From Bacteroidota bacterium (GTDB lineage: Bacteria; Bacteroidota; Bacteroidia; Bacteroidales; UBA10428), in the NCBI GenBank assembly GCA_023442525.1, contig JAEZZA010000010.1, positions 62,001-126,000 of the forward strand: DNA of 64,000 nucleotides, given 5' to 3'. The notes beneath the pieces were generated by a model. The model was given only the letters and a program-made list of their open reading frames with translations. It did not search any database and had not been told where the DNA came from. The position numbers and the translations under genes were made by a program. This document shows positions 53,377 through 61,049 of the stretch, piece after piece. Numbering within the stretch: the stretch's first letter is position 1; each line of letters begins with the position of its first letter.

Positions 53377-54828
53377 TTAACGAGCCTTAAAATTCCATTT
53401 GGAATTGTCGCTGTTAAAATCAAATTCGGCAAGTGTAGGTGTGCTGTCGCCTATTGATATCAGTGCTAACTTCTTGTTTGAATTGGGAACCGAACTGGGC
53501 ATTATTCTATAGGATCCGTCGGTCAATTGATCAATCCGCCATAATTGTTCCGGTGCTCCGGTAAAAGCCGGAACGGTTATTAATTCAGCTTCTTTTGTTG
53601 CTGCCAGGGCACGATCGGTTCCTGCTATTACTATTTTATAATATGGACCACCCAAATATCCGCCTGCATCGGGAACAGCCGTTATGGTCCATTTCTGATG
53701 CGGACGCGACATATAATCTCCTATTCTTACACCAATGTTGCCACTTGGCCATGTATTGATAACATCCTCCAGTGTCTGCGAAGGCACAGGTTTTATTGGT
53801 TCATCCTCATCAGGTGGAAATCTACGCATAGTCCGCGGCATACGAACAAAATCAACGACTAATTCCAGTGCATAACCTCTTCTCTCTGATACAATTTCAT
53901 AAGTGCCATCCTTAATGTTTTCACCTGCAACCGGCCAGTCGTTTTTCCAAAGTAACGGATGGATCGCCAATATGCTGCGCCCGCTCTGATCCAGATCGGC
54001 TTCATAGTGGCATGACATTTTTTCAACTCCGTCTTCAACTATAACCCGTCCGAAGTGTCCAGGTCCGATTAACCTGTCGCCGGCAGCAAGAACCATCTTT
54101 CCGCCGCCTTTTAGCATGTCTCTTCCCATATTATCCAGATAAGGTCCGGTTACATTTCTGGAACGGCCAACTACGATATTATACGTTGAGTTAGAACCAT
54201 CGCAGCATGTTCCATGTGTACCCAAAAGGTAATACCATCCATTGCGATACTCCAAATCTGTGGCTTCACAATCAATAGCAATATCTATTGCTTCATTGCC
54301 TTCTACACGCATTCCTGTTTTGGGATCAAGCTCTACAAGGCGAATGAAACCAAAATAAGTACCATAAGAACACCATAAACGGCCCGTGGTTGGATCGAGG
54401 AGAAGTCCGGGATCGATAGCGTCACAATCTTCCATATTCTCTGATGAAGCTACAACGACAGGTTCTGAAAATTTAAAATCAGGAGATTTGGGATCAAGGG
54501 TCTTATTCCACATGGTATTTATCTTACCGTTATGTCCTCCTCCCAGTCCACCACCGGTTGAGCCATAGACTACCAGGTAGCGATCGCCGATTTTGATTGC
54601 ATCGGGAGCGGCTCCTCCACCAGGTCTTTCAGCTCCACTGTTCCATGTCCAGCCATCTTCGGATATTAACCCTCCTCCACGCGTGCCAAATGTGTAATAC
54701 TTTCCATCACATTCCATGATGGTTGATGGATCATGTATAAATGGTTTTCCGACTTGAGCAATCCCGGTTCCGGCTAAAAGCATTGATAACAGGCCTGCAT
54801 AGGCCAGCTTAATAATTATTTTTTTCAT
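53377..54828 (-). CDS. secreted GH43-like arabinanase-type glycosidase
   Basis: A 483-residue exported protein (signal ending G-T-G-I-A-Q). It has a five-bladed propeller start typical of GH43: F-I-H-D-P-S-T-I-M-E-C-D-G-K-Y-Y-T-F-G with the catalytic-base Asp in H-D-P-S. D-A-I-D-P-G-L-L carries the pKa-modulating Asp, and D-C-E-A-T-D-L-E may carry the acid Glu. The last 180 residues resemble a ricin-like or carbohydrate-binding beta-trefoil (P-H-Q-K-W-T-I and E-Q-L-W-R-I-D). It may act on arabinan or a related plant polysaccharide. No SusC/SusD pair lies nearby, so it is not a classical PUL. Confidence 0.85.
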   Translation of the reverse strand: MKKIIIKLAYAGLLSMLLAGTGIAQVGKPFIHDPSTIMECDGKYYTFGTRGGGLISEDGWTWNSGAERPGGGAAPDAIKIGDRYLVVYGSTGGGLGGGHNGKINTMWNKTLDPKSPDFKFSEPVVVASSENMEDCDAIDPGLLLDPTTGRLWCSYGTYFGFIRLVELDPKTGMRVEGNEAIDIAIDCEATDLEYRNGWYYLLGTHGTCCDGSNSTYNIVVGRSRNVTGPYLDNMGRDMLKGGGKMVLAAGDRLIGPGHFGRVIVEDGVEKMSCHYEADLDQSGRSILAIHPLLWKNDWPVAGENIKDGTYEIVSERRGYALELVVDFVRMPRTMRRFPPDEDEPIKPVPSQTLEDVINTWPSGNIGVRIGDYMSRPHQKWTITAVPDAGGYLGGPYYKIVIAGTDRALAATKEAELITVPAFTGAPEQLWRIDQLTDGSYRIMPSSVPNSNKKLALISIGDSTPTLAEFDFNSDNSKWNFKAR

Positions 54829-54869
54829 AGTTTCTATTACAATGAGAGTTTATCAGGTGGCTAAGTATT

Positions 54870-55604
54870 TTATTCAAGACTAATCGTGAGGTCTTTTATC
54901 GGCTGTCCTTTTTCATCCAGAAAACGAACACAGAAATCACTCATTCCCGGACCATTGATTATGGCGCCTCGGATAATGTTCTTACCTTTTTTCAGTGTCA
55001 GGCGGGTGGAGACGCAATCATCCATTACCATACGCCTGTCACCCGATAGTATCACAGCTTCCTCACCATTTATCCACCACATCGACGCGGAATTCGACCC
55101 AACTGCCATTCGTACATTGTTCACTTCGCGCTCGCAGTCGATTATGGTTACCGCCCAAAACACAACATCGTATATTGGTTTATTTAATCCATAGGCAAAA
55201 CGGAATAGCTTGACATTGAAAAGTTTACTATCCAGTGCATGCCAGGTTAATTCCTGCTCTCCAACTTTTACTTTTTCTCCGTTTTTGGGAAGAATGGTAA
55301 ACTGATTGGGAAAATATAAGGTATCAAATGCTTTCCGAATGTAGCTGTCGGTAAAAAGGATATTGGTGCGGATTGTTTTGCTGATTGGTTCAAGAAGATA
55401 CCAGCGTTGGATGAATCCTTCAGCATCCGGGGTCTTTTTCGATTTAGAGGCCGGAGAGAAGTAGGCAGTAATGCTTCTTCCGGTTGGGTCGCTTAAAGCT
55501 GGATCGTCGGTCTGGCGCCATGATGTAACGGATTGTCCCTGTAACTGAAATCCCAACATTATAGCGCTTACAGCTAATAAAATGGTTTTGCCTTTAATAT
55601 TCAT
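54870..55604 (-). CDS. secreted protein of unknown function, beta-sandwich-like
   Basis: From the ATG at 55604 the product has 244 residues with a signal peptide ending Q-L-Q-G-Q. It contains W-Y-L-L-E-P-I, V-F-W-A-V-T-I-I, S-A-S-M-W-W-I-N-G-E-E, L-K-K-G-K-N-I-I-R-G-A and F-C-V-R-F-L-D-E. This is the pattern of a galactose-binding-like sandwich as found at the N-terminus of some acetylxylan esterases. No esterase domain follows, so it may be a carbohydrate-binding accessory protein. It lies 41 bp upstream of the GH43 gene on the same strand and is probably cotranscribed. Confidence 0.65.
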   Translation of the reverse strand: MNIKGKTILLAVSAIMLGFQLQGQSVTSWRQTDDPALSDPTGRSITAYFSPASKSKKTPDAEGFIQRWYLLEPISKTIRTNILFTDSYIRKAFDTLYFPNQFTILPKNGEKVKVGEQELTWHALDSKLFNVKLFRFAYGLNKPIYDVVFWAVTIIDCEREVNNVRMAVGSNSASMWWINGEEAVILSGDRRMVMDDCVSTRLTLKKGKNIIRGAIINGPGMSDFCVRFLDEKGQPIKDLTISLE

Positions 55605-55796
55605 AGAATAGTGTTTACGATTTGGGTTTTTGAAAAATAATATTTCAAATCTACAAAAATAATGTCCCATTACATTACAACAGGACATATCCTTATTGCC
55701 CCGGTTTTTTGCGATTGGTATTGGAGCAAAAGTGTTTCAGGCTTTACCAAATTAATTGCGTAATTTTATGTTATTAAACTTAAATAAACTGAACCT

Positions 55797-56165
55797 ATGA
55801 AATTAAAAAACCTTTTCCCACTTATGTTGCTGGTCATGGTAGTCGCTTTTGCAGGCTGCAAGAAGGGACCGGATAAACTGATCGCCAAAACATGGAAAAT
55901 AACCAATGTGATGTCGAAAGGTGTAATTAATGATTCCGTTTTCAGGGACATAAAAACCCAGATGATGCAAGCCGAGATGTTATTTAAGGACAATACATAC
56001 ACTATGACATCCAATGGAAATGTGCTTGAAAAAGGAACATACACTGTTGAAAATGGAAAAGTCGTGGTTAAAACCGAACAGGGTATGAACATGGATGCAG
56101 TGGTGACTGAAGCAACCCTGACCCTTGACACTCCGGATTTTATGATATCACTCCAACCTAAATAA
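55797..56165 (+). CDS. small lipocalin-like lipoprotein
   Basis: A 122-residue protein with a lipoprotein signal ending V-V-A-F-A-G-C-K-K-G. The rest has the pattern of a small lipocalin-like domain: K-T-W-K-I-T-N near the start, then alternating strands F-K-D-N-T-Y-T-M, G-T-Y-T-V-E-N-G-K-V-V-V-K. The ligand is unknown. The next gene starts 8 bp later, so they probably share a transcript. Confidence 0.72.
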   Translation: MKLKNLFPLMLLVMVVAFAGCKKGPDKLIAKTWKITNVMSKGVINDSVFRDIKTQMMQAEMLFKDNTYTMTSNGNVLEKGTYTVENGKVVVKTEQGMNMDAVVTEATLTLDTPDFMISLQPK

Positions 56166-56173
56166 CCTTAATC

Positions 56174-56623
56174 ATGGGACTATTCGATAAACTAGCCAAA
56201 GCAATAACTACACCGCAGGAAAAGGCCAATTATAATTCGGTTTTGTCGGCAACCGGTGTATCAATTCCCAACCTGGGAGTTTCACAGGAAAAGGGTGTCC
56301 TGACTATTACAGGCACAGTTTCCGATAGCGCTGCAGCTGAAAAAGCAGTGGCAGCTTTAAGCAAAATGCCCGGTGTGACCGAAGTAAAGAATTATCTTGA
56401 GGTGGAAGACCTCACATCAAAGAATATCATGATGAAAGTGGTTACCAAAAGTTCTAATCTGAACATTCGCAAAGGTCCCGGCACCAATTTTGAAATAGTT
56501 GGTAAGGCTGCTCATCATTCGCAGGTACAACTTATAAAGAAAATGTACAACGGATGGTATTTCATCCGTTCCGAAAACGGAACCGAAGGATTCTGCTCAA
56601 CAGACTACCTGGAACAGATATAA
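56174..56623 (+). CDS. BON domain and SH3-domain protein
   Basis: Residues about 30-85 form a BON domain (G-V-L-T-I-T-G-T-V-S-D-S, M-P-G-V-T-E-V-K-N-Y-L). Residues about 92-149 form a bacterial SH3 domain (L-N-I-R-K-G-P-G-T-N-F-E-I-V-G and G-W-Y-F-I-R-S-E-N-G-T-E-G-F-C). No signal peptide is evident. BON domains bind membranes or phospholipids and SH3b domains often bind cell wall, so an envelope-stress or maintenance role is plausible. Confidence 0.85.
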   Translation: MGLFDKLAKAITTPQEKANYNSVLSATGVSIPNLGVSQEKGVLTITGTVSDSAAAEKAVAALSKMPGVTEVKNYLEVEDLTSKNIMMKVVTKSSNLNIRKGPGTNFEIVGKAAHHSQVQLIKKMYNGWYFIRSENGTEGFCSTDYLEQI

Positions 56624-56652
56624 AAAAAGCCCGCATGTGTGGGCTTTTTTTT
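56622..56652. terminator. intrinsic terminator after the BON-SH3 gene
   Basis: A-rich GCCC/GGGC hairpin (AAAAAAAGCCC paired with GGGCTTTTTTT) lies between convergent genes. The flanking A-run and T-run let it work in both directions, for the BON-SH3 gene and for arsM. Confidence 0.8.
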
Positions 56653-56662
56653 AAGCCAATAT

Positions 56663-57475
56663 TTATAATCCGGGTTTTTCGGCATAAATGGTTACGCTGA
56701 ATATCTGAACATCGGAGGCTTTGTATCGTTCAATTTCTGCCGGGGAAAGGTAGTCCGACAAAATAGCTTCGGGAACCGGGGTTGACTTCTCTTTCTTTAT
56801 TTTTATATTAACCAGCCCGCTTTCTTCCATTGCTTTAATGTAATCAACCTTTTGCATAGCACCTGCAACACATCCGGCATACATTTCGGCAGAGCGTTTT
56901 ATTTGTTCCGGCAGCTCTCCGTCCAATACAATATCTGAAACCGAAAGATGACCTCCGGGTTTCAGAACCCTGTATATTTCACTGAAAGCCTTAAGCTTAT
57001 CGGGGACAAGGTTCAACACGCAGTTGCTGATAACCACATCGGCTGTATTATCGTCAACAGGCATATTTTCAATATCACCCAGTCGGAACTCAACATTTGT
57101 AAAATTTAGTTTAGCCGTATTGGCCCGGGCTTTTTCAATCATAGCTTCGGTCATATCCACACCAATCACACGTCCGGTCTCACCGGTCAAAGCACGGGCA
57201 ACAAAACAATCGTTACCTGCCCCCGATCCCAGATCGATAACCGTATTTCCTTTTTGAATCTGGGCAAATTCTGTAGGAATTCCACAACCCAATCCCAGAT
57301 CGGCATCGGGATTATAGCCTTCAAGCTTATTGTATTCTTCACTGAATATCTTATAATCAACACTGGAGCAACCACAGGTTGCACCGCAACAGGAGGTCTC
57401 GTTTTCCAGTTTCGACTGGTTGGCAATCTCACTGTATTTTTCCCTGACAACTAATTTTAAATCAATTGTATTCAT
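56663..57475 (-). CDS. arsM: arsenite S-adenosylmethionine methyltransferase
   Basis: ArsM methylates As(III), giving methylated arsenicals. The 270-residue protein (ATG at 57475; an upstream frame start at 57514 is less likely) has an N-terminal cysteine cluster T-S-C-C-G-A-T-C-G-C. The SAM motif is V-I-D-L-G-S-G-A-G-N-D, followed by G-V-D-M-T-E and S-N-C-V-L-N-L. The cysteines of S-N-C and Y-A-G-C-V-A-G fit the conserved As(III)-binding pair. It follows arsR by 35 bp. No efflux pump or arsenate reductase gene is adjacent. Confidence 0.93.
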   Translation of the reverse strand: MNTIDLKLVVREKYSEIANQSKLENETSCCGATCGCSSVDYKIFSEEYNKLEGYNPDADLGLGCGIPTEFAQIQKGNTVIDLGSGAGNDCFVARALTGETGRVIGVDMTEAMIEKARANTAKLNFTNVEFRLGDIENMPVDDNTADVVISNCVLNLVPDKLKAFSEIYRVLKPGGHLSVSDIVLDGELPEQIKRSAEMYAGCVAGAMQKVDYIKAMEESGLVNIKIKKEKSTPVPEAILSDYLSPAEIERYKASDVQIFSVTIYAEKPGL

Positions 57476-57510
57476 AATATATGGTTTTGAATTTTTCAAC
57501 TTTGAATATA

Positions 57511-57858
57511 TCACGGAGTTTTACAGAAACATGATTCAGTTTCACCTTCCTTCAGTTCATCCAGGAAATTGTGAAACAATGCCTGAGCTTTTTTCCAGTT
57601 AGCAGGGTCAATACAATAGAGAACTTTAGGCGGTGTAAGATTTCCCCTGATCAGCCCGGCATCTTTCAGTTCACTTAAATGCTGTGATACTGTGGATTGG
57701 GCAATGGGCAGCTCATTAAGAATATCGGTGAAGCAACAGTCGGCCCTTGCTGCCAGATGCTTCATGATTACAATCCGGGCCGGATGCCCCAAAGCTTTGG
57801 CAATTCGTGCCAGTGCAATTTCATCCTCTTTGTAGTCAACACTTTTTGGATATGCCAT
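57511..57858 (-). CDS. arsR: ArsR-family transcriptional repressor
   Basis: A winged-helix repressor of 115 residues from the ATG at 57858 (the frame also opens at a TTG at 57891, inside an operator). It shows L-G-H-P-A-R-I-V-I-M-K-H-L, then Q-S-T-V-S-Q-H-L-S-E-L-K-D-A-G-L-I as recognition helix. Cysteines occur at A-D-C-C-F and at the C-terminus E-S-C-F-C, which could bind As(III), though not in the classic E-L-C-V-C-D-L form. It probably represses its own operon with arsM. Confidence 0.9.
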   Translation of the reverse strand: MAYPKSVDYKEDEIALARIAKALGHPARIVIMKHLAARADCCFTDILNELPIAQSTVSQHLSELKDAGLIRGNLTPPKVLYCIDPANWKKAQALFHNFLDELKEGETESCFCKTP

Positions 57859-57884
57859 ATTGAAATGGGTATTACGATTAGTAC

Positions 57885-57923
57885 TTCGCAAATATACGAA
57901 ATGTAATTCGTAAATATACGAAT
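57885..57923 (-). promoter_or_regulatory. two palindromic operators over the arsR promoter
   Basis: TTCGCA-AATA-TACGAA (57885-57900) and ATTCGTA-AATA-TACGAAT (57906-57923) are near-identical palindromes about 22 bp apart, two turns of DNA. On the minus strand the first contains TATATTTG (57896 to 57889), the promoter -7 box. The second covers the expected -33 area. Repressor bound here would block transcription. Confidence 0.7.
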
Positions 57924-57999
57924 TACTAAATTATTATTGAATTTTTTAAATAAATTTTGCAGGTGTCATGTATACAGAATATTAACCTGGAGGCACTGT

Positions 58000-58512
58000 T
58001 CACTTCCACAAACCCTTGTTCTTCTTTTCCAGTTTATACTTTCTTCGCATTGAATTATTATCTGTAAGGATAAATATGCTGAAAAGGATAAATCCGCCTA
58101 TGGATGTGAAACTTCTGAGGGTATGCCATAATGACCACTTATCACGCAAAAATTCCCAATTGTCCGGAACACTTCCAGCTGTCCAAGTTTTTATGCTGTT
58201 GTCGATCGGAACCAATACAAGAAGGGTCATTAATAATACCGCCACATATGATACGAAAGCAACAATACCATAAACAAATCCCATTTTTTTTCTTCCTGCC
58301 CATAATGAGGCAACGATCAGCAGGAGTGATATGATAACAATGAAACGCATTGCAAGAGCTACATTGGAGATGATTACCTTACCGATATGTATGAATTCAG
58401 CGGCTGAAAATTCATTGATCGAGCGGGTGAGAGGAAACCATGTGCCCCAGAAAGTGCCTGTAAATAGTAACAAGAAGAATAGCGTTACCACATAAAGCAG
58501 ACTATTTCTCAT
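58000..58512 (-). CDS. four-helix membrane protein (DUF1772-like)
   Basis: A 170-residue protein with four predicted helices (about 5-25, 45-68, 78-100, 138-156). Between helices 3 and 4 it has I-D-N-S-I-K-T-W and W-S-L-W-H-T-L-R-S, a pattern like the DUF1772 (anthrone oxygenase-like) group. The function is unknown. It stands alone downstream of arsR but is separated from it by about 110 bp of AT-rich DNA; no terminator was identified. Confidence 0.65.
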   Translation of the reverse strand: MRNSLLYVVTLFFLLLFTGTFWGTWFPLTRSINEFSAAEFIHIGKVIISNVALAMRFIVIISLLLIVASLWAGRKKMGFVYGIVAFVSYVAVLLMTLLVLVPIDNSIKTWTAGSVPDNWEFLRDKWSLWHTLRSFTSIGGFILFSIFILTDNNSMRRKYKLEKKNKGLWK

Positions 58513-58640
58513 TATCCCTTTTTCGAACTAAACCATTCGAAATAGTTATTGTTCGATTTACCGTAGGTACTGGGTGCTTGTATACCCTTATTATGAACCA
58601 TTTGCATGACTTTTATGTTGGTATTCAATATTGTTATGTT

Positions 58641-58814
58641 ATGAGAAACAAGATTTTAAAATTCTATCTTCTATTTGCGCTGATAGTTTTGCTTCAGAGT
58701 TGCGATGCTATCGCCAGTATTTTCCAGGCAGGCGTTTGGGTTGGAGTGATTGTTGTCCTGGTAGTTGTTGCGCTGATCGTTTTTATCGTGTCAAAGTCGA
58801 GACGAAGAAGTTAA
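58641..58814 (+). CDS. very small lipoprotein with C-terminal membrane helix
   Basis: A 57-residue product from the ATG at 58641; the frame opens earlier at 58578. It begins with a signal ending L-I-V-L-L-Q-S-C-D-A, with Cys for lipidation. It continues with a hydrophobic helix (V-I-V-V-L-V-V-V-A-L-I-V-F) and a basic tail S-K-S-R-R-R-S. Such tiny proteins are frequent in Bacteroidota and of unknown role. Its end overlaps the convergent ACT-domain gene by 24 bp. Confidence 0.6.
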   Translation: MRNKILKFYLLFALIVLLQSCDAIASIFQAGVWVGVIVVLVVVALIVFIVSKSRRRS

Positions 58815-59186
58815 CGCTCTCATTGCTCTTTCGGCATCCCGGCGGGGAACAAACACATGGTCGTGATGATACCCGGCCACTACATTTGCGCTGATATTAT
58901 TCTCGGCAAGAGCCCTGGCTATAGAAGCTGTGAGACCAACAGCTTCCAGTGATGAATTTATGGTAAGCGTAATCCACGACGCAATAAATGAATAAACATA
59001 CTGGTTTTTATCAGCTACCGGCTTGGGTAGTATAACCGACAATCCTTCGGCTTCCCGGAATGTGCATATTGCCTCGTTGAGATCAACCTTATCCGGATTA
59101 CTGAAAGTGCAGAATACATACTCTCCTTCGTTTAGTACCGGCTTCATCGACCGGATCAGCTTCGAAAAATTATTTTCGCCCGACAT
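58791..59186 (-). CDS. ACT-domain protein (DUF2241/COG3602 type)
   Basis: The 131-residue protein contains two ACT-like halves. G-E-Y-V-F-C-T-F lies in the N-terminal part; A-S-W-I-T-L-T-I-N-S-S-L-E-A-V-G-L-T-A and V-A-G-Y-H-H-D-H-V-F-V-P lie in the C-terminal part. The last is the hallmark of this family. ACT domains bind amino acids or other small ligands; the ligand is not known here. Confidence 0.82.
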   Translation of the reverse strand: MSGENNFSKLIRSMKPVLNEGEYVFCTFSNPDKVDLNEAICTFREAEGLSVILPKPVADKNQYVYSFIASWITLTINSSLEAVGLTASIARALAENNISANVVAGYHHDHVFVPRRDAERAMRALTSSSRL

Positions 59187-59289
59187 TTTCTTTTAATGTA
59201 TTCCTTAAAATTACAATAATCCTGAATCATTGTGGTATTAAAATTGAACACATTCCATTCGGCCACAGGTTGCACCGAGATTATCAGAT

Positions 59290-60267
59290 TTACTGAGCAA
59301 TCTTGTCCAGCATGTTAATCCGGGTTTCCATCTGGTGGGTGATCACTTTGTCGTAATCGTTATGACCTTCACCGAATTTGTTAACCAGCACAAGAATCTC
59401 GAGCGACATGAAGAACAGGAAAAACATGATCCAGACAAAAAGTGCTATAGGCGAGGAAAGCAAAATGGAAAAGAGCACCTGCAGTTCATCCAGAAATCCG
59501 GTTTTTGACTTGAGATCGGCTTCAATTTCGGCCCTGATGTTTATTTTACTGTTTTCCTTTTCTGTTTTTTGCGCCCTCAACTGATCCATCTGATTGATGA
59601 TTCCCGGCAAAAGATCGCCTTTGGGATTCGGCACGTCAGTCAGCGTGTAATCGGTTCTTCTTACAATTGTATCCTTAACTATACCTCTGCTGTCGGTATA
59701 ATTGGTAGTCAAATGCCTGGTCTCAGCTGTAGCGCTCTTTATAAAGGGCTTCCTGGCAAGTTCATCAATTACCATGGATCGTTCTGTTTCTTTAGCCAGG
59801 ATTGCCGAATCAATCTGCATGATCTGGTAATCGAGCTCGCGTGTTTTCGCCGGCAATATCTTATTTACATCTTCCTGCAAATTGGTGATCTTCTTTTTTT
59901 CAATATCATCCTTAAAAATGATCTGATCAATGATCACCGATCCGATCACTGCCATAACCGTTCCGATCAATACCCTGAAGAGAATCACCAGACGGTTCCT
60001 GCCTACCGACATAATAATCTGTCTTTCGATCTGAATTACAATTAATACCATCACGAAGGCCACCAGTGCAGAAACGAGGGGCTCGCTATGCAAATACCTT
60101 TCGGCAAAACTGTAGCCGATAAACGCCCAGAGAATTCCCACGATGAGTATAGCCGAGAGAAACTTCTTAACGGTTTTTGCACTGGCTTCACTTGAATTCC
60201 GGATAATCTCGTAATTATGACCTGTGAGGTAACAGCCGGTTCGTAACCATAAATTCTTCATGGTCAT
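59290..60267 (-). CDS. DUF4407 membrane protein
   Basis: A 325-residue protein with helices near 37-55, 65-85, 95-120 and 285-310, and a long charged helical region (about 130-270). The N-terminus W-L-R-T-G-C-Y-L-T-G-H-N-Y matches the DUF4407 start. The function is unknown. It overlaps the preceding gene (60264-60797) by 4 nt, so the two are translationally coupled and may form a complex. Confidence 0.8.
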   Translation of the reverse strand: MTMKNLWLRTGCYLTGHNYEIIRNSSEASAKTVKKFLSAILIVGILWAFIGYSFAERYLHSEPLVSALVAFVMVLIVIQIERQIIMSVGRNRLVILFRVLIGTVMAVIGSVIIDQIIFKDDIEKKKITNLQEDVNKILPAKTRELDYQIMQIDSAILAKETERSMVIDELARKPFIKSATAETRHLTTNYTDSRGIVKDTIVRRTDYTLTDVPNPKGDLLPGIINQMDQLRAQKTEKENSKINIRAEIEADLKSKTGFLDELQVLFSILLSSPIALFVWIMFFLFFMSLEILVLVNKFGEGHNDYDKVITHQMETRINMLDKIAQ

Positions 60268-60797
60268 AATTTTTTATTTAAAACATTCGAATGTGTTATT
60301 GCGGAAAGTCCCCTCATAAAGCCTCTCTGGTATGACAGGGTAATCCTCTGAACAATACCGTTACCGCTATGTGCCTCTGTCTTCATGTTCCGTATCTTTT
60401 CAAGGTGATCGGTCACCATATCTCTTCTTATTTTAAGCTCTTCCACCAGATCGATCAAACCAGCCCGTGTTCTTGAGCCAATATGAAAATCCACTTCCTT
60501 TAGCAATCCTTCATAATAAGTCAGCGATTTATCAATGAGTATAAAAAGGTCCTGTTTCAGTAGGTTAATATTATCGTTTCGGTAGCTGTCGTCGGGACTT
60601 GTCAATGCGTCATTATAACCACGTGTCTCATAATCAAACTGAAGAAAAGCATAAATGCTGTCAATCCCTGCAGCAGTGGGGGCATGGTTTTCAATACTCA
60701 CCGTCTGTATCACTTCTCCGTTTGTCTCCAGGGGTTTGTCAACCAAACCCGTCTCTAAATCATTCCTCTTTTTTCTGAAAATATCAAATAATCCCAT
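60264..60797 (-). CDS. uncharacterised cytoplasmic helical protein paired with DUF4407
   Basis: A 177-residue, mainly helical, charged protein without signal or membrane segment. It starts G-L-F-D-I-F-R-K-K-R-N. No family was recognised. Its stop overlaps the start of the DUF4407 gene (ATGA), and the two lie alone, so a joint function is likely. The N-terminal G-L-F-D-I-F may be an amphipathic membrane-binding start. Confidence 0.65.
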   Translation of the reverse strand: MGLFDIFRKKRNDLETGLVDKPLETNGEVIQTVSIENHAPTAAGIDSIYAFLQFDYETRGYNDALTSPDDSYRNDNINLLKQDLFILIDKSLTYYEGLLKEVDFHIGSRTRAGLIDLVEELKIRRDMVTDHLEKIRNMKTEAHSGNGIVQRITLSYQRGFMRGLSAITHSNVLNKKL

Positions 60798-61049
60798 TTT
60801 ATTATTTTTTGAAATACGACAATATCCGGTAATGACGAATCACGACGTTAAAGGATGCATCATGTCAGGTTGAAAATTTCAGATGCAGATCGCCCGATGC
60901 GTGTTAAAACGGATGGAAGGGTTATTTGTTGTTTGAGGTTTAAGGTTTCAGTTGAGGTATTTATTTGGGTTTGAAGTTTAAAATAATTTTCAGAACTTTA
61001 AGATGCAAACCATTGCACCTGTTTCAAATTCATAAACTCAAGAAAAACC

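Noticed and set aside
53377..55604. Polysaccharide utilisation locus
   Set aside because: No SusC/SusD pair, sugar-sensing regulator or further glycosidases in the surrounding 10 kb.
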